Assembly (NCBI GenBank): GCA_023382655.1
Contig: JAHDWK010000003.1
Span: forward strand, 248,001 to 312,000
Reading direction: 5' to 3'
Origin: Anaerolineae bacterium
Lineage (GTDB): Bacteria; Chloroflexota; Anaerolineae; Promineifilales; Promineifilaceae
DNA: 64,000 nucleotides
The translations under genes were made by a program, and so were the position numbers. This document shows, one piece after another, positions 34,701-41,777 of this stretch. Position 1 is the first letter of the stretch. The number at the start of each line of letters is the position of its first letter. Under the pieces are notes generated by a model. It worked only from the letters and a program-made list of their open reading frames with translations. It was not told the DNA's origin and did not search any database.

Positions 34701-34879
34701 GCACGGAAAGCAGCCCCAGCCATACCTACGCCACCACCGGCACATTCACCGTCACCTTGACGGTGAGTAATGCGGTAGGGGTGGATGTGGCTACGGCCGT
34801 GGTGGAAGTCATCGCCCCCGTCGTCACCCCCGGTTACACGCTGTTCCTGCCGATCATCGTGGCATCGTTACCTGAGTAA
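31715..34879 (+). CDS. Secreted M14 zinc carboxypeptidase with PKD repeats
   Basis: The start at 31715 gives a signal peptide (MRRMSLLLILLMAGTGLAFWLVARPAPAA, residues 1-29). The 1054-residue protein has an M14 catalytic domain (about 110-430) with zinc ligands in SAIHAREYTT and LDIHSYSE, substrate-binding LNRNFQ and the catalytic Glu in TFELGTAFF. It is closest to thermostable carboxypeptidase T-like enzymes. A fibronectin/carboxypeptidase-regulatory-like region, a MAM/jelly-roll-like region (about 640-790) and three PKD domains follow (about 800-1040), each with WDFGD. The C-terminus TLFLPIIVASLPE resembles a short hydrophobic tail seen on secreted Chloroflexota proteins (recollection). Confidence 0.93.
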   Translation: MRRMSLLLILLMAGTGLAFWLVARPAPAANHPTLEHEIVVVRAYFDDPAIVAVVARTQEPWEVDYHKNFMVLEVDAAEYQELERLGLRLEVDAELTAEINKIRLPLPDQVSGIPGYPCYRTVEETFATAVALAANYPTLAEWIDVGDSWEKTAGLGGYDMQVLILTNEAIQADKPKLFVTSAIHAREYTTAELMTRFAEYLIYAYNTDADATWLLDHHEVHLMLHTNPDGRKQAETGLSWRKNTNQNYCGPTSSSRGADLNRNFQFQWGCCGGSSGNECSETFRGPSPASEPEVQAVQNYIFANYPDLRDPDLNAAAPVTTTGIYLDIHSYSELVLWSWGFTATPTANGTALQTLGRKMAYFNGYFPEQAIGLYPTDGTTDDFGYGELGLPSYTFELGTAFFQGCGFFENDIIPGNMPALIYAAKAAREPYLAPAGPEPLDVEVSEIIVESGTPVTLTAVLNDTRYNNQNGTEPTQNIAAGEYYLDTPPWITETTPVALPLTAVDGNFNSPVEAAYAVIDTSVLADGRHLIYVRGQDATGQWGVVSAAFLFIVDPAIAPVLAGEVSAADTGLPLAATITANTIFQTQTDPLTGIYQMQVISDTYAITAVPDDPNYASATVSGIVAQNSQTVVQDFQLYPYCDVFFDDVEAGNIGWTFDPPWAITTEASHSPTHSWTDSPGGNYTNNRNIAITSPIIDLTDYTNIRLNYWQICDTEADYDFCHVEVSADGGTNWYEIGSFDGPHTQWEEITLDASLLDNQANARIRFRFTSDVSLVDDGWHVDDIRLRGAGPACVDYVAPNASFTTSSPDALGEATQFNNESTGSELTFAWDFGDGNSSTLVNPAHTYAAVGSYTVTLTATNNLGSDVATAVVEIWNAPQASFIAPSLLPLGETAVFTNTSTGDNLTHLWDFGDGNTSTETNPSHLYAAEGDYTVTLTAQNEVGSDVATAVVSILAMPQAAFTATNPTELGSATIFTNTSTGGALSFWWDFGDTTTSTESSPSHTYATTGTFTVTLTVSNAVGVDVATAVVEVIAPVVTPGYTLFLPIIVASLPE

Positions 34880-34887
34880 CGAGGGAA

Positions 34888-34934
34888 GCGTAATCCGTAG
34901 CCCGTAATCCGATTACGGGCTACGGATTACGGAA
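34888..34934. repeat. Word-repeat hairpin (GTAATCCGTAGCCCGTAATCC)
   Basis: GTAATCCGTAGCCCGTAATCC is followed by GATTACGGGCTACGGATTACGG, nearly perfect over about 20 bp. It separates convergent genes and could terminate transcription, though no T-run is present. It encodes the last residues of the Nudix gene. Confidence 0.75.
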
Positions 34935-35554
34935 CGCAGGCGTTCCAAAAACTCGCTGAGGATAATAGCCGTAGCCCCCCAGACCATGTGCCCACCTACA
35001 TCGAAGTAGGGCACAGTCAGGCGATACTCCTGCCGTTCAATGACTCCTTCGCGGCGGCTGTCTGGTTGCAGCAAGTAGCTGAGCGGCGTCTCCAGTAGTT
35101 CGGCCACTTCATTTGCTGCGAGCGTAAACAACGGCCGTACTCCACTATGCACCCACCCCACAAAGGGATGCACTTCAAAGTCGGAGGGGGGAATCCAGAT
35201 GGGGGTCAATTCACCGAGGATGGTAATGGCGGACGGCCGTACCCCCACCTCCTCCTCCGTCTCCCGCAGCGCCGCTTCCGCCAACGTCTCCCCCGCCTCC
35301 GCCCGCCCGCCGGGAAACGACACCTGTCCCGCGTGCGAATTCAGGTCATCCCGCCGCCGCGTCAGCGCCAGATGTAGTTCTTCCCGGTGACAATACAACA
35401 GCAGCAGCACACTGCCAATACGCACCGTGCCCGGTAAATCCGCCGGGCGGCTGGCCGGGCGCGTCAACGGCGCCATCAGGTAATGCGCCGCCTGGCTGTC
35501 AAACGGCGCCAGCGCCAGGGCTGCCTGGATGTGTTGTAAGGTGATGGGAGACAT
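34913..35554 (-). CDS. Nudix CoA pyrophosphatase-like hydrolase
   Basis: This 213-residue protein carries the Nudix box GGRAEAGETLAEAALRETEEEVGV (residues 82-105, matching GX5EX7REUXEEXGU) and the LNSHAGQVSFPGG stretch (UPF0035 signature) that marks CoA diphosphatases such as NudL. It likely hydrolyses CoA or acyl-CoA to 4'-phosphopantetheine and 3',5'-ADP. Its final residues (RSVIRSP) are encoded by an intergenic repeat, so the original C-terminus may have been a little different. Confidence 0.92.
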   Translation of the reverse strand: MSPITLQHIQAALALAPFDSQAAHYLMAPLTRPASRPADLPGTVRIGSVLLLLYCHREELHLALTRRRDDLNSHAGQVSFPGGRAEAGETLAEAALRETEEEVGVRPSAITILGELTPIWIPPSDFEVHPFVGWVHSGVRPLFTLAANEVAELLETPLSYLLQPDSRREGVIERQEYRLTVPYFDVGGHMVWGATAIILSEFLERLRSVIRSP

Positions 35555-35565
35555 GGGGCGTTATT

Positions 35566-35610
35566 CATAATCCGTGAGCCGTACACCGGCATTACGGTTT
35601 ACGGATCACA
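35566..35610. repeat. Word-repeat spacer (CATAATCCGTGAGCCGTA / TACGGTTTACGGATCAC)
   Basis: A short imperfect hairpin between the Nudix start and the stop of the response regulator. Its words match those at 12992 and 34888. Confidence 0.55.
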
Positions 35611-36352
35611 GGTTGGAGGCAACCATCGCTTCAGAAGCACGGAAGACGTAACCCAGTCCCCGCTCGGAGGTGATGTAGCGGGGGCGAGCTTTGTCTTTGT
35701 CCTCAATTTTGCGGCGCAGCCGGTGCAAATGCACATGCAGGCGGTCTTCAAAGGCCGGTTCATGTGGCCAGAGGCGGCGCAAAATGAAGTCGGTATTCAC
35801 GGTGTGCCCGGCGGCACGCATCAGGATGAACAACAGTTTGGTCTCGGTGGGGGTCAGCGTTACCGGTTCGCCGTATACCAATGCCTGGCGACCGGGAAAA
35901 TCAATGTTGAGCCGCTCGTCTACGCGGGTCACGGCATCCAGATCATAGGCAAAAGTACCCATGCGCCGCAAAACGCCCTTCACCCGCGCTATCAGTTCCC
36001 CCGGCTTGAACGGTTTGGTAATGTAATCTTCGGCGTGTTCTTCCAACCCCTGAACGACCGTTTCTTCTTCGTTCACGGCCGTCAACATCACCACCGGCAC
36101 ATCACTAAACTGGTGCAGGTTATAACAAAACTCAAAACCACTCATGCCCGGTGGCATATGAATGTCTACAATTGCCAGATGGGGCAGCCCTTTTTCGGCC
36201 AGATGCGCCAGGGCTGTTTCCCCTGATTGCGCCGTATTGACACGGAATCCGGCCTGCTCCAGAGCGTGCTGCACAATACGTAAGTTAAACGCGTCATCAT
36301 CCACAGCCAAAATTTTGGCTCCTTGTTCCACAGAATCACTCATGTTTTGCAC
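35606..36352 (-). CDS. OmpR/PhoB-family response regulator (second of a tandem pair)
   Basis: This 248-residue protein has a receiver domain (KILAVDDDAFNLRIV, HLAIVDIHMPPGMSGFEF with phospho-Asp, and YITKPFKPGELI) and a winged-helix DNA-binding domain (TPTETKLLFILMRAAGHTVNTDFILRRLWP, RLHVHLHRLRRKIE). It overlaps the 3' end of the gene at 36336 by 17 bp, so the two are translationally coupled. The two share most motifs and are clearly duplicates. No kinase is adjacent. Confidence 0.93.
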   Translation of the reverse strand: MQNMSDSVEQGAKILAVDDDAFNLRIVQHALEQAGFRVNTAQSGETALAHLAEKGLPHLAIVDIHMPPGMSGFEFCYNLHQFSDVPVVMLTAVNEEETVVQGLEEHAEDYITKPFKPGELIARVKGVLRRMGTFAYDLDAVTRVDERLNIDFPGRQALVYGEPVTLTPTETKLLFILMRAAGHTVNTDFILRRLWPHEPAFEDRLHVHLHRLRRKIEDKDKARPRYITSERGLGYVFRASEAMVASNL

Positions 36353-37079
36353 CCTCGTAATTGAAAATATAGCCTTTGTTGCGCCGGGAAACGATGTATT
36401 GGGGTTCAGTGGGCGTCAGTTCAATTTTGCTGCGCAGGCGGTGGACGTAAACACGCAGCCGGTCTTCATGCGCTTTGGGAGCATCTTCCGGCCACAGCCG
36501 CCGAATAAGGTAGTTAGTGGTCACCAACCGACCGGCGGCGCGCATGAGCAGGTAAAGCAGCTTGGTTTCGGTGGGGGTGAGCATGACCTTTTCCTGGCGG
36601 ACAATGGCTTCGCCCCGCACAAAATTGACGGCCAGATCACCGTTGGCGCGTGTATAACTTTCCAGAGGTAGGGCAAAATCCCCCAACCGGTGCAACACCC
36701 GCCGCACCCGCGCCGCCAACTCTCCCTGGCTCACCGGTTTTTTAATGTAATCTTCGGCATAATCTTCAATGGCCTGAATGATGACATCCTCATCATCTAC
36801 GGCCGTGAGCATGATCACCGGCACATCACAAAATTGATGCATTTTGTCACAAAACTCAAATCCATCCATACCACCGGGCATGTTAATATCCACCAGCGCC
36901 AGGTGTGGTAGCCCCATTTGTTCCATCACCACCAATGCTTCTTCGCCTGATTTGGCCGTCATCACCTGGAAACCGGCATCCAGCAAATAGCGCTCGGCGG
37001 TATACAAAGAAGTATCGCTGTCATCTACAACCAGAACACGGGAAGGGGGAGAAGAAGGAGAAGCCAGATGTGTCATCAA
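36336..37079 (-). CDS. OmpR/PhoB-family response regulator (first of a tandem pair)
   Basis: This 247-residue protein has a receiver (RVLVVDDSDTSLYTAERYL, HLALVDINMPGGMDGFEF, YIKKPVSQGELA) and winged helix (TPTETKLLYLLMRAAGRLVTTNYLIRRLWP, RLRVYVHRLRSKIE). It is the promoter-proximal member of the tandem pair. Upstream is a region with two copies of the CGTCAAATGACG palindrome, a possible operator for one or both regulators. Confidence 0.93.
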   Translation of the reverse strand: MMTHLASPSSPPSRVLVVDDSDTSLYTAERYLLDAGFQVMTAKSGEEALVVMEQMGLPHLALVDINMPGGMDGFEFCDKMHQFCDVPVIMLTAVDDEDVIIQAIEDYAEDYIKKPVSQGELAARVRRVLHRLGDFALPLESYTRANGDLAVNFVRGEAIVRQEKVMLTPTETKLLYLLMRAAGRLVTTNYLIRRLWPEDAPKAHEDRLRVYVHRLRSKIELTPTEPQYIVSRRNKGYIFNYEGAKHE

Positions 37080-37179
37080 TCGGTTGCCTGAAAATTGCCA
37101 CTTTCATTATGGTTGTTACTTCCTGTCTCGTGGCCTGCCAATTGTAACAGACCTGTTCCAGTGGCTCAACATTCAACGA

Positions 37180-37193
37180 TACGTCAAATGACG
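37180..37193. promoter_or_regulatory. Operator candidate TACGTCAAATGACG, site 1
   Basis: CGTCA-AA-TGACG palindrome, identical to the core of site 2 at 37257, 77 bp away. It lies between the divergent response-regulator pair and the ATP-grasp gene. Confidence 0.5.
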
Positions 37194-37256
37194 GAGAAAA
37201 ACGGCCGTCATTGTTGGCTTTTGTTGTACGACCGTACGGATTGCCCCTGCCTTAAC

Positions 37257-37272
37257 TACGTCAAATGACGTA
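37257..37272. promoter_or_regulatory. Operator candidate TACGTCA-AA-TGACGTA, site 2
   Basis: A perfect palindrome with 7-bp arms about 25 bp upstream of a TATATT (-10-like, near 37295). The position fits control of a plus-strand transcript starting near 37305. Confidence 0.55.
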
Positions 37273-37294
37273 CCTTTCTCCCCCTAAAATGCAC

Positions 37295-37447
37295 TATATT
37301 GCGGATGAGAAGCATCCCATCATCCCCTATGATACGCGGCGGTAAACAGTGATGATCAGCGTCATGACTCCCGCTGCTATTCGCTTGAAGAAGAAGAGGC
37401 AAAGAGCCATCCACTGAGCAGTAAGCTGTAGATGGCTCTTAATTTTT
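37295..37447 (+). ncRNA. Candidate small RNA or structured leader ending in a terminator-like hairpin
   Basis: A TATATT -10-like box near 37295 is followed by about 150 nt without a convincing gene. The stretch ends in the hairpin AAGAGCCATC...GATGGCTCTT (37402-37440) plus AATTTTT. This could be an sRNA, or an attenuated leader of the ATP-grasp gene at 37573. No known riboswitch was recognised. The remainder of the gap to 37572 holds a second partial GAGATTG/CAATCTC inverted pair. Confidence 0.35.
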
Positions 37448-37572
37448 GCCAGATTAGCACTTGTCTGAAAGATTGCATTAGAGATTGCCAATGGAAGGCT
37501 AAACATACCCCAATCTCTCATTTACTGACATTAAAATATAGCCGATTTTACAGACTTTGAAGGAGAATAACG

Positions 37573-38793
37573 ATGGATTATTACGAGAACTTACAGATCA
37601 ATGGGCACCCCCCTCAACGTCGCCTACGCAAACCTCCCTGGCGTATTGCCCTCACAGCCAACCTCAAGAGCCAGATGTATTGGCAACCAGGGCAACCGCC
37701 AGATGCCGGCGCCGAATTTGACGCCCGCGAAACGGTGGAGTCCATTGCCGCCGCGTTGGAAGCCGACGGCCATTTTGTCCACATTTGTATGGCCGACCAC
37801 ACCTTGCCCGAAACATTTATCAATTTACGTCCCCAGTTTGTCTTCAATATTGCCGAAGGCATGGGCGGCGACGCCCGCGAAGCCCATGTGCCCGCTTTGT
37901 GTGAACTGATGGGCATTCCTTACACAGCGTCACGGGTGCTGACCAATGCCCTGTCCCTGGACAAAACGCAGACCAAGCGCATCTGGCACAGCATGGGATT
38001 GCCCACCGCCCATTTTCAGGAGTTTACCAGCAGTGACCAGCCGGTTGACCCGGCACTGCCCTATCCGCTTTTTGTCAAGCCGGCCCGCGAAGGCACGGGC
38101 ATGGGTATGGGTGAAGAATCCGTTGTGACCAACGAGGCGGATCTGCGAACGCGGGTGGCCTGGGTGATTGAAACGTACAAGCAGCCGGCGTTGGTGGAAG
38201 AACTGCTCACCGGGCGTGAATTTACGGTGGGGTATATTGGGAATCCGGGTTTTCCGGGGGGACGGACACGGCCGTACCTGTACAATTTTGAAGGCTACCA
38301 TTTCTTCCCGGTGCTGGAGATTGATGCCAGCCGCAGCGTTACCCCCGGCGTTTACGGCCACGCCGCCAAAGCGCTGGAACTGGATGAACATGGCGCGCCG
38401 GCGTACCTCTGCCCGGCCGATATTTCCGTTGAACTGTGTGACCAGCTTTATACGCTTACCCGGCAGGCCGCCGAAGCGGTGGGCGCGTGTGATGTCTCCC
38501 GTATAGATTTTCGCCTGAACGCGGCGGGGCAGCCAATGTTACTGGAAATTAACACCCTGCCGGGGCTGAACCCGGCGGTGAGCGATGTGTGCATTATGGC
38601 CCGCGCCGAAGGGCTGCCCTATGAAACGCTTATCACCGAAATCCTATACCTGGCGGCGGAACGGTTTAACTTGCCGCGACCCGTGATGCAGCCAATGGGG
38701 GGTACGGCCGTAGCCGAACCCGCCCTCCTCCTCCCTCGTTCTACTTCCCACTCTGGCCACTCTTCTGGCCACTCTTCTGACCACTCTCGTTAA
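37573..38793 (+). CDS. ATP-grasp ligase of the D-Ala-D-Ala ligase family
   Basis: This 406-residue protein has the D-Ala-D-Ala ligase-type ATP-grasp fold: FNIAEGMGGDAREAHVPALCELMGIPYTASR, PLFVKPAREGTGMGM, LVEELLTGREFTVGYIG, CDVSRIDFRLN and the metal/phosphate site LLEINTLPGLNP. Genuine ligases of the peptidoglycan pathway are usually 300-370 residues; this one has N-terminal and His/Ser-rich C-terminal additions (SHSGHSSGHSSDHSR, possibly metal-binding). No mur genes are near, and the next gene is a lysine 2,3-aminomutase-like enzyme, so it may ligate beta-lysine or another amino acid (inference). GGAGAA precedes the ATG. Confidence 0.88.
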   Translation: MDYYENLQINGHPPQRRLRKPPWRIALTANLKSQMYWQPGQPPDAGAEFDARETVESIAAALEADGHFVHICMADHTLPETFINLRPQFVFNIAEGMGGDAREAHVPALCELMGIPYTASRVLTNALSLDKTQTKRIWHSMGLPTAHFQEFTSSDQPVDPALPYPLFVKPAREGTGMGMGEESVVTNEADLRTRVAWVIETYKQPALVEELLTGREFTVGYIGNPGFPGGRTRPYLYNFEGYHFFPVLEIDASRSVTPGVYGHAAKALELDEHGAPAYLCPADISVELCDQLYTLTRQAAEAVGACDVSRIDFRLNAAGQPMLLEINTLPGLNPAVSDVCIMARAEGLPYETLITEILYLAAERFNLPRPVMQPMGGTAVAEPALLLPRSTSHSGHSSGHSSDHSR

Positions 38794-38807
38794 CTCTCCA
38801 AAAACAC

Positions 38808-38862
38808 GTTTGTAGTAGGCGATTTATCGCCTGCTTATCTCGCCCAAGCGCCTACTACAAAC
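38808..38862. repeat. TTTGTAGTA...TACTACAAAC hairpin element, copy B
   Basis: GTTTGTAGTAGGCGATTTATCGCC...AGCGCCTACTACAAAC is nearly perfect at both ends. It lies between the ATP-grasp and aminomutase genes and belongs with the elements at 31598 and 61463. Confidence 0.75.
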
Positions 38863-38990
38863 ATTTTGTCACCCGGTACTAATGCCAGCGCGCCCCAATT
38901 TGGGGATAATGGACTATACTGGCGGTGGCCGGTTTCTAACCGTGCCACCGCTGTATAAATCCAACCACTATTGATGACGAGGACTAACCC

Positions 38991-40409
38991 ATGAATGAAT
39001 TAACCCCCACCATTCACACCCGCGCTCCGTTTTGGCAAGATGTACCGGCCGAAAAATGGACCGATTGGCGTTGGCAAATGAGCCATCGCCTGAACAGCCT
39101 GGAAGAACTAGGCCAGGTAGTCAACCTGACCGACAGTGAGCGCCAGGCGCTGCAAACCAACAACCTCTTCCGCGTGGACATCACTCCCTATTTCGCCAGT
39201 CTGATGGACCCGGATGACATCCACTGCCCGGTGCGCAAACAAATCATCCCTACCAGCCGCGAAATTATACCCTTTGAAGCGATGATGGAAGATTCGCTGG
39301 CGGAAGATAAACATTCACCCGTGCCGGGGCTGGTGCATCGTTATCCGGATCGGGTACTGATGCTCATTACTACCCAATGCGCCAGTTATTGCCGCTACTG
39401 CACGCGCAGCCGTATTGTGGGTGACCCCGGCGAAACGTTCAGCCGTCAGGAGTTTGACGCCCAAATTGCTTATATTGAACAGACGCCGCAAATCCGGGAC
39501 GTGCTGCTCTCCGGCGGCGACCCGCTGGTGCTGGCCCCCAAACAGCTAGACATGATCCTGGGGCGCTTGCGGGCCATTCCCCATATCGAGATTATCCGCA
39601 TCGGTTCCCGCGTACCCGTCTTTCTGCCGCAGCGAGTGACGGATGAGTTTTGCGAGATGCTGGCGAAGTATCATCCGCTGTGGATGAATATCCATGTGAA
39701 CCATCCCAAAGAGATTACGCCCGAACTGGCAGCAGCATGTGATCGGCTGTCGCGGGCGGGTGTGCCTCTGGGCAACCAGAGTGTGCTGCTGGCGGGGGTG
39801 AATGATTCCGTACATATCCAGCGGCAGTTGGTGCATGAGTTGGTGAAGATTCGGGTACGGCCGTATTACCTCTACCAGTGTGATCTGGTGAAAGGGGCCG
39901 GCCATTTCCGCACCAGCGTCAGCAAGGGAATTGAAATCATCGAAGGGCTGCGTGGCCATACTTCTGGTTATGCCGTACCCACCTATGTGGTGGACGCACC
40001 CGGCGGTGGCGGCAAGATTCCGGTGATGCCCAATTACATCATTTCACAAGGGACGGGCAAAACGGTGCTGCGCAACTTTGAAGGGTTTATTACCACTTAC
40101 GCCGAGCCGCTGGATTATGACCCGCATGAGGTGGAGTTGCAGCAGTATGAAGTACACCGCCGGTTAGAGCCGGGGCAGGAAGGCATTTTTGGGTTGCTGG
40201 AAGGGCAGCGCATGACCATTGAGCCGGAAGGGTTTGACACGACTCATGCACGGGGCGGTGGCGAGCACCGGCTGCGCAGCGGCGATCTGGCGGCCAAATG
40301 GCAGCCGCTGGGTGTGGGGGCGATGGAAGGCGAAAGCATCAGCGCCCAAAAGCCGAAACAGGTCGCGGACGGCACGCCGGTGGGTGAGCCGGAAACGGCC
40401 TTGTCCTAA
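38991..40409 (+). CDS. Lysine 2,3-aminomutase-like radical SAM enzyme (KamA family)
   Basis: This 472-residue protein has the radical SAM cluster motif CASYCRYCTRSR (CxxxCxxC), preceded by a KamA N-terminal region, and then VLLSGGDPLVL, IRIGSRVPVFLPQRV and IHVNHPKEIT. PYYLYQCDLVKGAGHFRTS, with the PLP-site region GYAVPTYVVDAPGGGGK, follows. The family uses SAM, a [4Fe-4S] cluster and PLP to shift the alpha-amino group of lysine (or glutamate) to the beta position. The C-terminal 50 residues are polar and not conserved. The partner acetyltransferase for N-epsilon-acetyl-beta-lysine is not in the window. Confidence 0.93.
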   Translation: MNELTPTIHTRAPFWQDVPAEKWTDWRWQMSHRLNSLEELGQVVNLTDSERQALQTNNLFRVDITPYFASLMDPDDIHCPVRKQIIPTSREIIPFEAMMEDSLAEDKHSPVPGLVHRYPDRVLMLITTQCASYCRYCTRSRIVGDPGETFSRQEFDAQIAYIEQTPQIRDVLLSGGDPLVLAPKQLDMILGRLRAIPHIEIIRIGSRVPVFLPQRVTDEFCEMLAKYHPLWMNIHVNHPKEITPELAAACDRLSRAGVPLGNQSVLLAGVNDSVHIQRQLVHELVKIRVRPYYLYQCDLVKGAGHFRTSVSKGIEIIEGLRGHTSGYAVPTYVVDAPGGGGKIPVMPNYIISQGTGKTVLRNFEGFITTYAEPLDYDPHEVELQQYEVHRRLEPGQEGIFGLLEGQRMTIEPEGFDTTHARGGGEHRLRSGDLAAKWQPLGVGAMEGESISAQKPKQVADGTPVGEPETALS

Positions 40410-40432
40410 CAGTCTATCTCCTTTTAATCCCG

Positions 40433-41230
40433 GTGAGCGACCAACCAGATACCAGCCTGATTTCTCTCATACACAACCTGCCGGGCATGGTTTACCGCTG
40501 CCAACCTGATGCCCAACGCTCACTTCTGTTTGCCAGCGATGGCTGCCTGGAACTAACCGGCTATCCGGCAGTTGTACTGGTGGCAAACAACACACTGACT
40601 TTTGCCGATTTAATCCAGGAGAGTGACCGGCGCGGAGTGTTTGAAGAATTGGCGACGGCCGTACAAGAGGCACGGCCGTACCGCTGCATTTATCGCATCA
40701 CCACCGCCACCGGTGAACAACGGTGGGTGCTGGACAAAGGCAGAGCCAGCACACAACCAGACGGCGCGGTGGTCATGGAAGGGTTTATCACAACCACCTA
40801 CCCCAACGCTCACGTTTTGTTGCTAACCAGTTTCAGCGAGGATGATCCCGTTTTCACAGCGGTCAAAGCCAGCGCCATGGGCTACCTGCTTCAAGAGTCC
40901 TCATTCCAGGAGTTGAGGCAGGCGATTCGCCATGTGCCTGACGGCCGTGCCGCCCTACAACCAAATAGTACCCTTAAAGTCATCCCGGAACTTAACAAAC
41001 CATCTGCTCGTCTCCCGGTTAGTGAAGAGCCGCTCACTGACCGGGAAATCGAAGTCCTCAAATTGGTCGCTCATGGTCTGACCAACCAGGATATTGCTAA
41101 TCAACTGGTTGTCAGTGAACGCACCGTGCGCACGCACCTCAGCAACATCCTGGGCAAACTCCGTCTGGTAAACCGTACCCAGGCGGCGCTGTATGCCCTG
41201 CGGCAGGGGTTAGCCACGCTGGACGAATAA
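40433..41230 (+). CDS. PAS - truncated receiver - LuxR-type regulator chimera
   Basis: GTG start, 265 residues. Residues 10-120 form a PAS domain (LPGMVYRCQPDAQRSLLF, CLELTGYPA, YRITTATGEQRWVLDKG). Residues about 122-175 match only the second half of a receiver domain (PNAHVLLLTSFSEDDPVFTAVKASAMGYLLQ). The phospho-Asp half is missing and the usual Lys of GYLLK is Gln. The C-terminus is a LuxR helix-turn-helix (LTDREIEVLKLVAHGLTNQDIANQLVVSERTVRTHLSNIL). It probably regulates by PAS ligand, not phosphorylation. It starts 23 bp after the aminomutase gene. Confidence 0.85.
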   Translation: MSDQPDTSLISLIHNLPGMVYRCQPDAQRSLLFASDGCLELTGYPAVVLVANNTLTFADLIQESDRRGVFEELATAVQEARPYRCIYRITTATGEQRWVLDKGRASTQPDGAVVMEGFITTTYPNAHVLLLTSFSEDDPVFTAVKASAMGYLLQESSFQELRQAIRHVPDGRAALQPNSTLKVIPELNKPSARLPVSEEPLTDREIEVLKLVAHGLTNQDIANQLVVSERTVRTHLSNILGKLRLVNRTQAALYALRQGLATLDE

Positions 41231-41253
41231 ATCGTATGGCAGCAGACAAAGAA

Positions 41254-41295
41254 AAAGAGAGGGCAGGTGCGAAACCTGCCCTCTCTTTGTTTTAG
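41254..41295. terminator. Bidirectional terminator
   Basis: AAAGAGAGGGCAGGT - gcgaa - ACCTGCCCTCTCTTTGTTTT forms a perfect stem with A-rich and T-rich flanks. It serves the convergent genes at 40433 and 41315. Confidence 0.9.
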
Positions 41296-41314
41296 GGCAT
41301 ACCCCTAACCGACT

Positions 41315-41614
41315 TTAGTTTTCAGAGAAGGTGAAAACCACGCCGTTTTCTCCGCCATGTTCGTTGGGCCAGTAGGCGTCCGCGGCTTCGTCATTCAGCC
41401 AGCTTTGCCCGTTGACCAGATAGCGGAACTGGTAACGGCCGTCCTTGGGCAGGCGAACTTTGGTGCGGAACGGGCCATTCTTAACCGGTTTCATCGCCAC
41501 TGGGGTCCACCCATTAAATTCACTAACTAATACCACTTCCTGGGCATCAGCATTGTTGACTTCAAAGGTAACTTCACACTCTTCACTTGTTTTGAAAAAT
41601 TTCTTCTTAACCAT
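41315..41614 (-). CDS. Isoamylase early-set / CBM48-like glycogen-binding protein
   Basis: This 99-residue protein consists of a single E-set/CBM48 domain: VTFEVNNADAQEVVLVSEFNGWTPVAMKPVKNGPFRTKVRLPKDGRYQFRYLVNG (residues 14-68) and WLNDEAADAYWPNEHGGENGVVF. Stand-alone domains of this type resemble the AMPK beta subunit glycogen-binding module and probably bind an alpha-glucan. The Trp and Lys positions of the sugar site are present. It is a monocistronic gene between two terminators. Confidence 0.88.
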   Translation of the reverse strand: MVKKKFFKTSEECEVTFEVNNADAQEVVLVSEFNGWTPVAMKPVKNGPFRTKVRLPKDGRYQFRYLVNGQSWLNDEAADAYWPNEHGGENGVVFTFSEN

Positions 41615-41638
41615 TTTGTAAAATCTCCAATTACATAG

Positions 41639-41673
41639 AAAAAGCCGCCCATTGGGGAGCGGCTCTTTTTTTT
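41639..41673. terminator. Terminator AAAAAGCCGC...GCGGCTCTTTTTTTT
   Basis: AGCCGCcCATTGGggAGCGGCT with A-rich and T-rich flanks can stop transcription in both directions. It separates the M3 peptidase gene from the CBM48 gene. Confidence 0.85.
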
Positions 41674-41777
41674 CAGGGTCCCTCCTGGTCTAAAAATTCG
41701 CCAGGACCGAGCACATTATAAGCATAATGGTTGATGTGTCAACTATCGGCTTGAAAGATTAAAGGAACATGATTGCC

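Noticed and set aside
37327..37521. 64-residue minus-strand frame
   Set aside because: It crosses a terminator-like hairpin and the GAGATTG/CAATCTC repeats and lacks a ribosome binding site.
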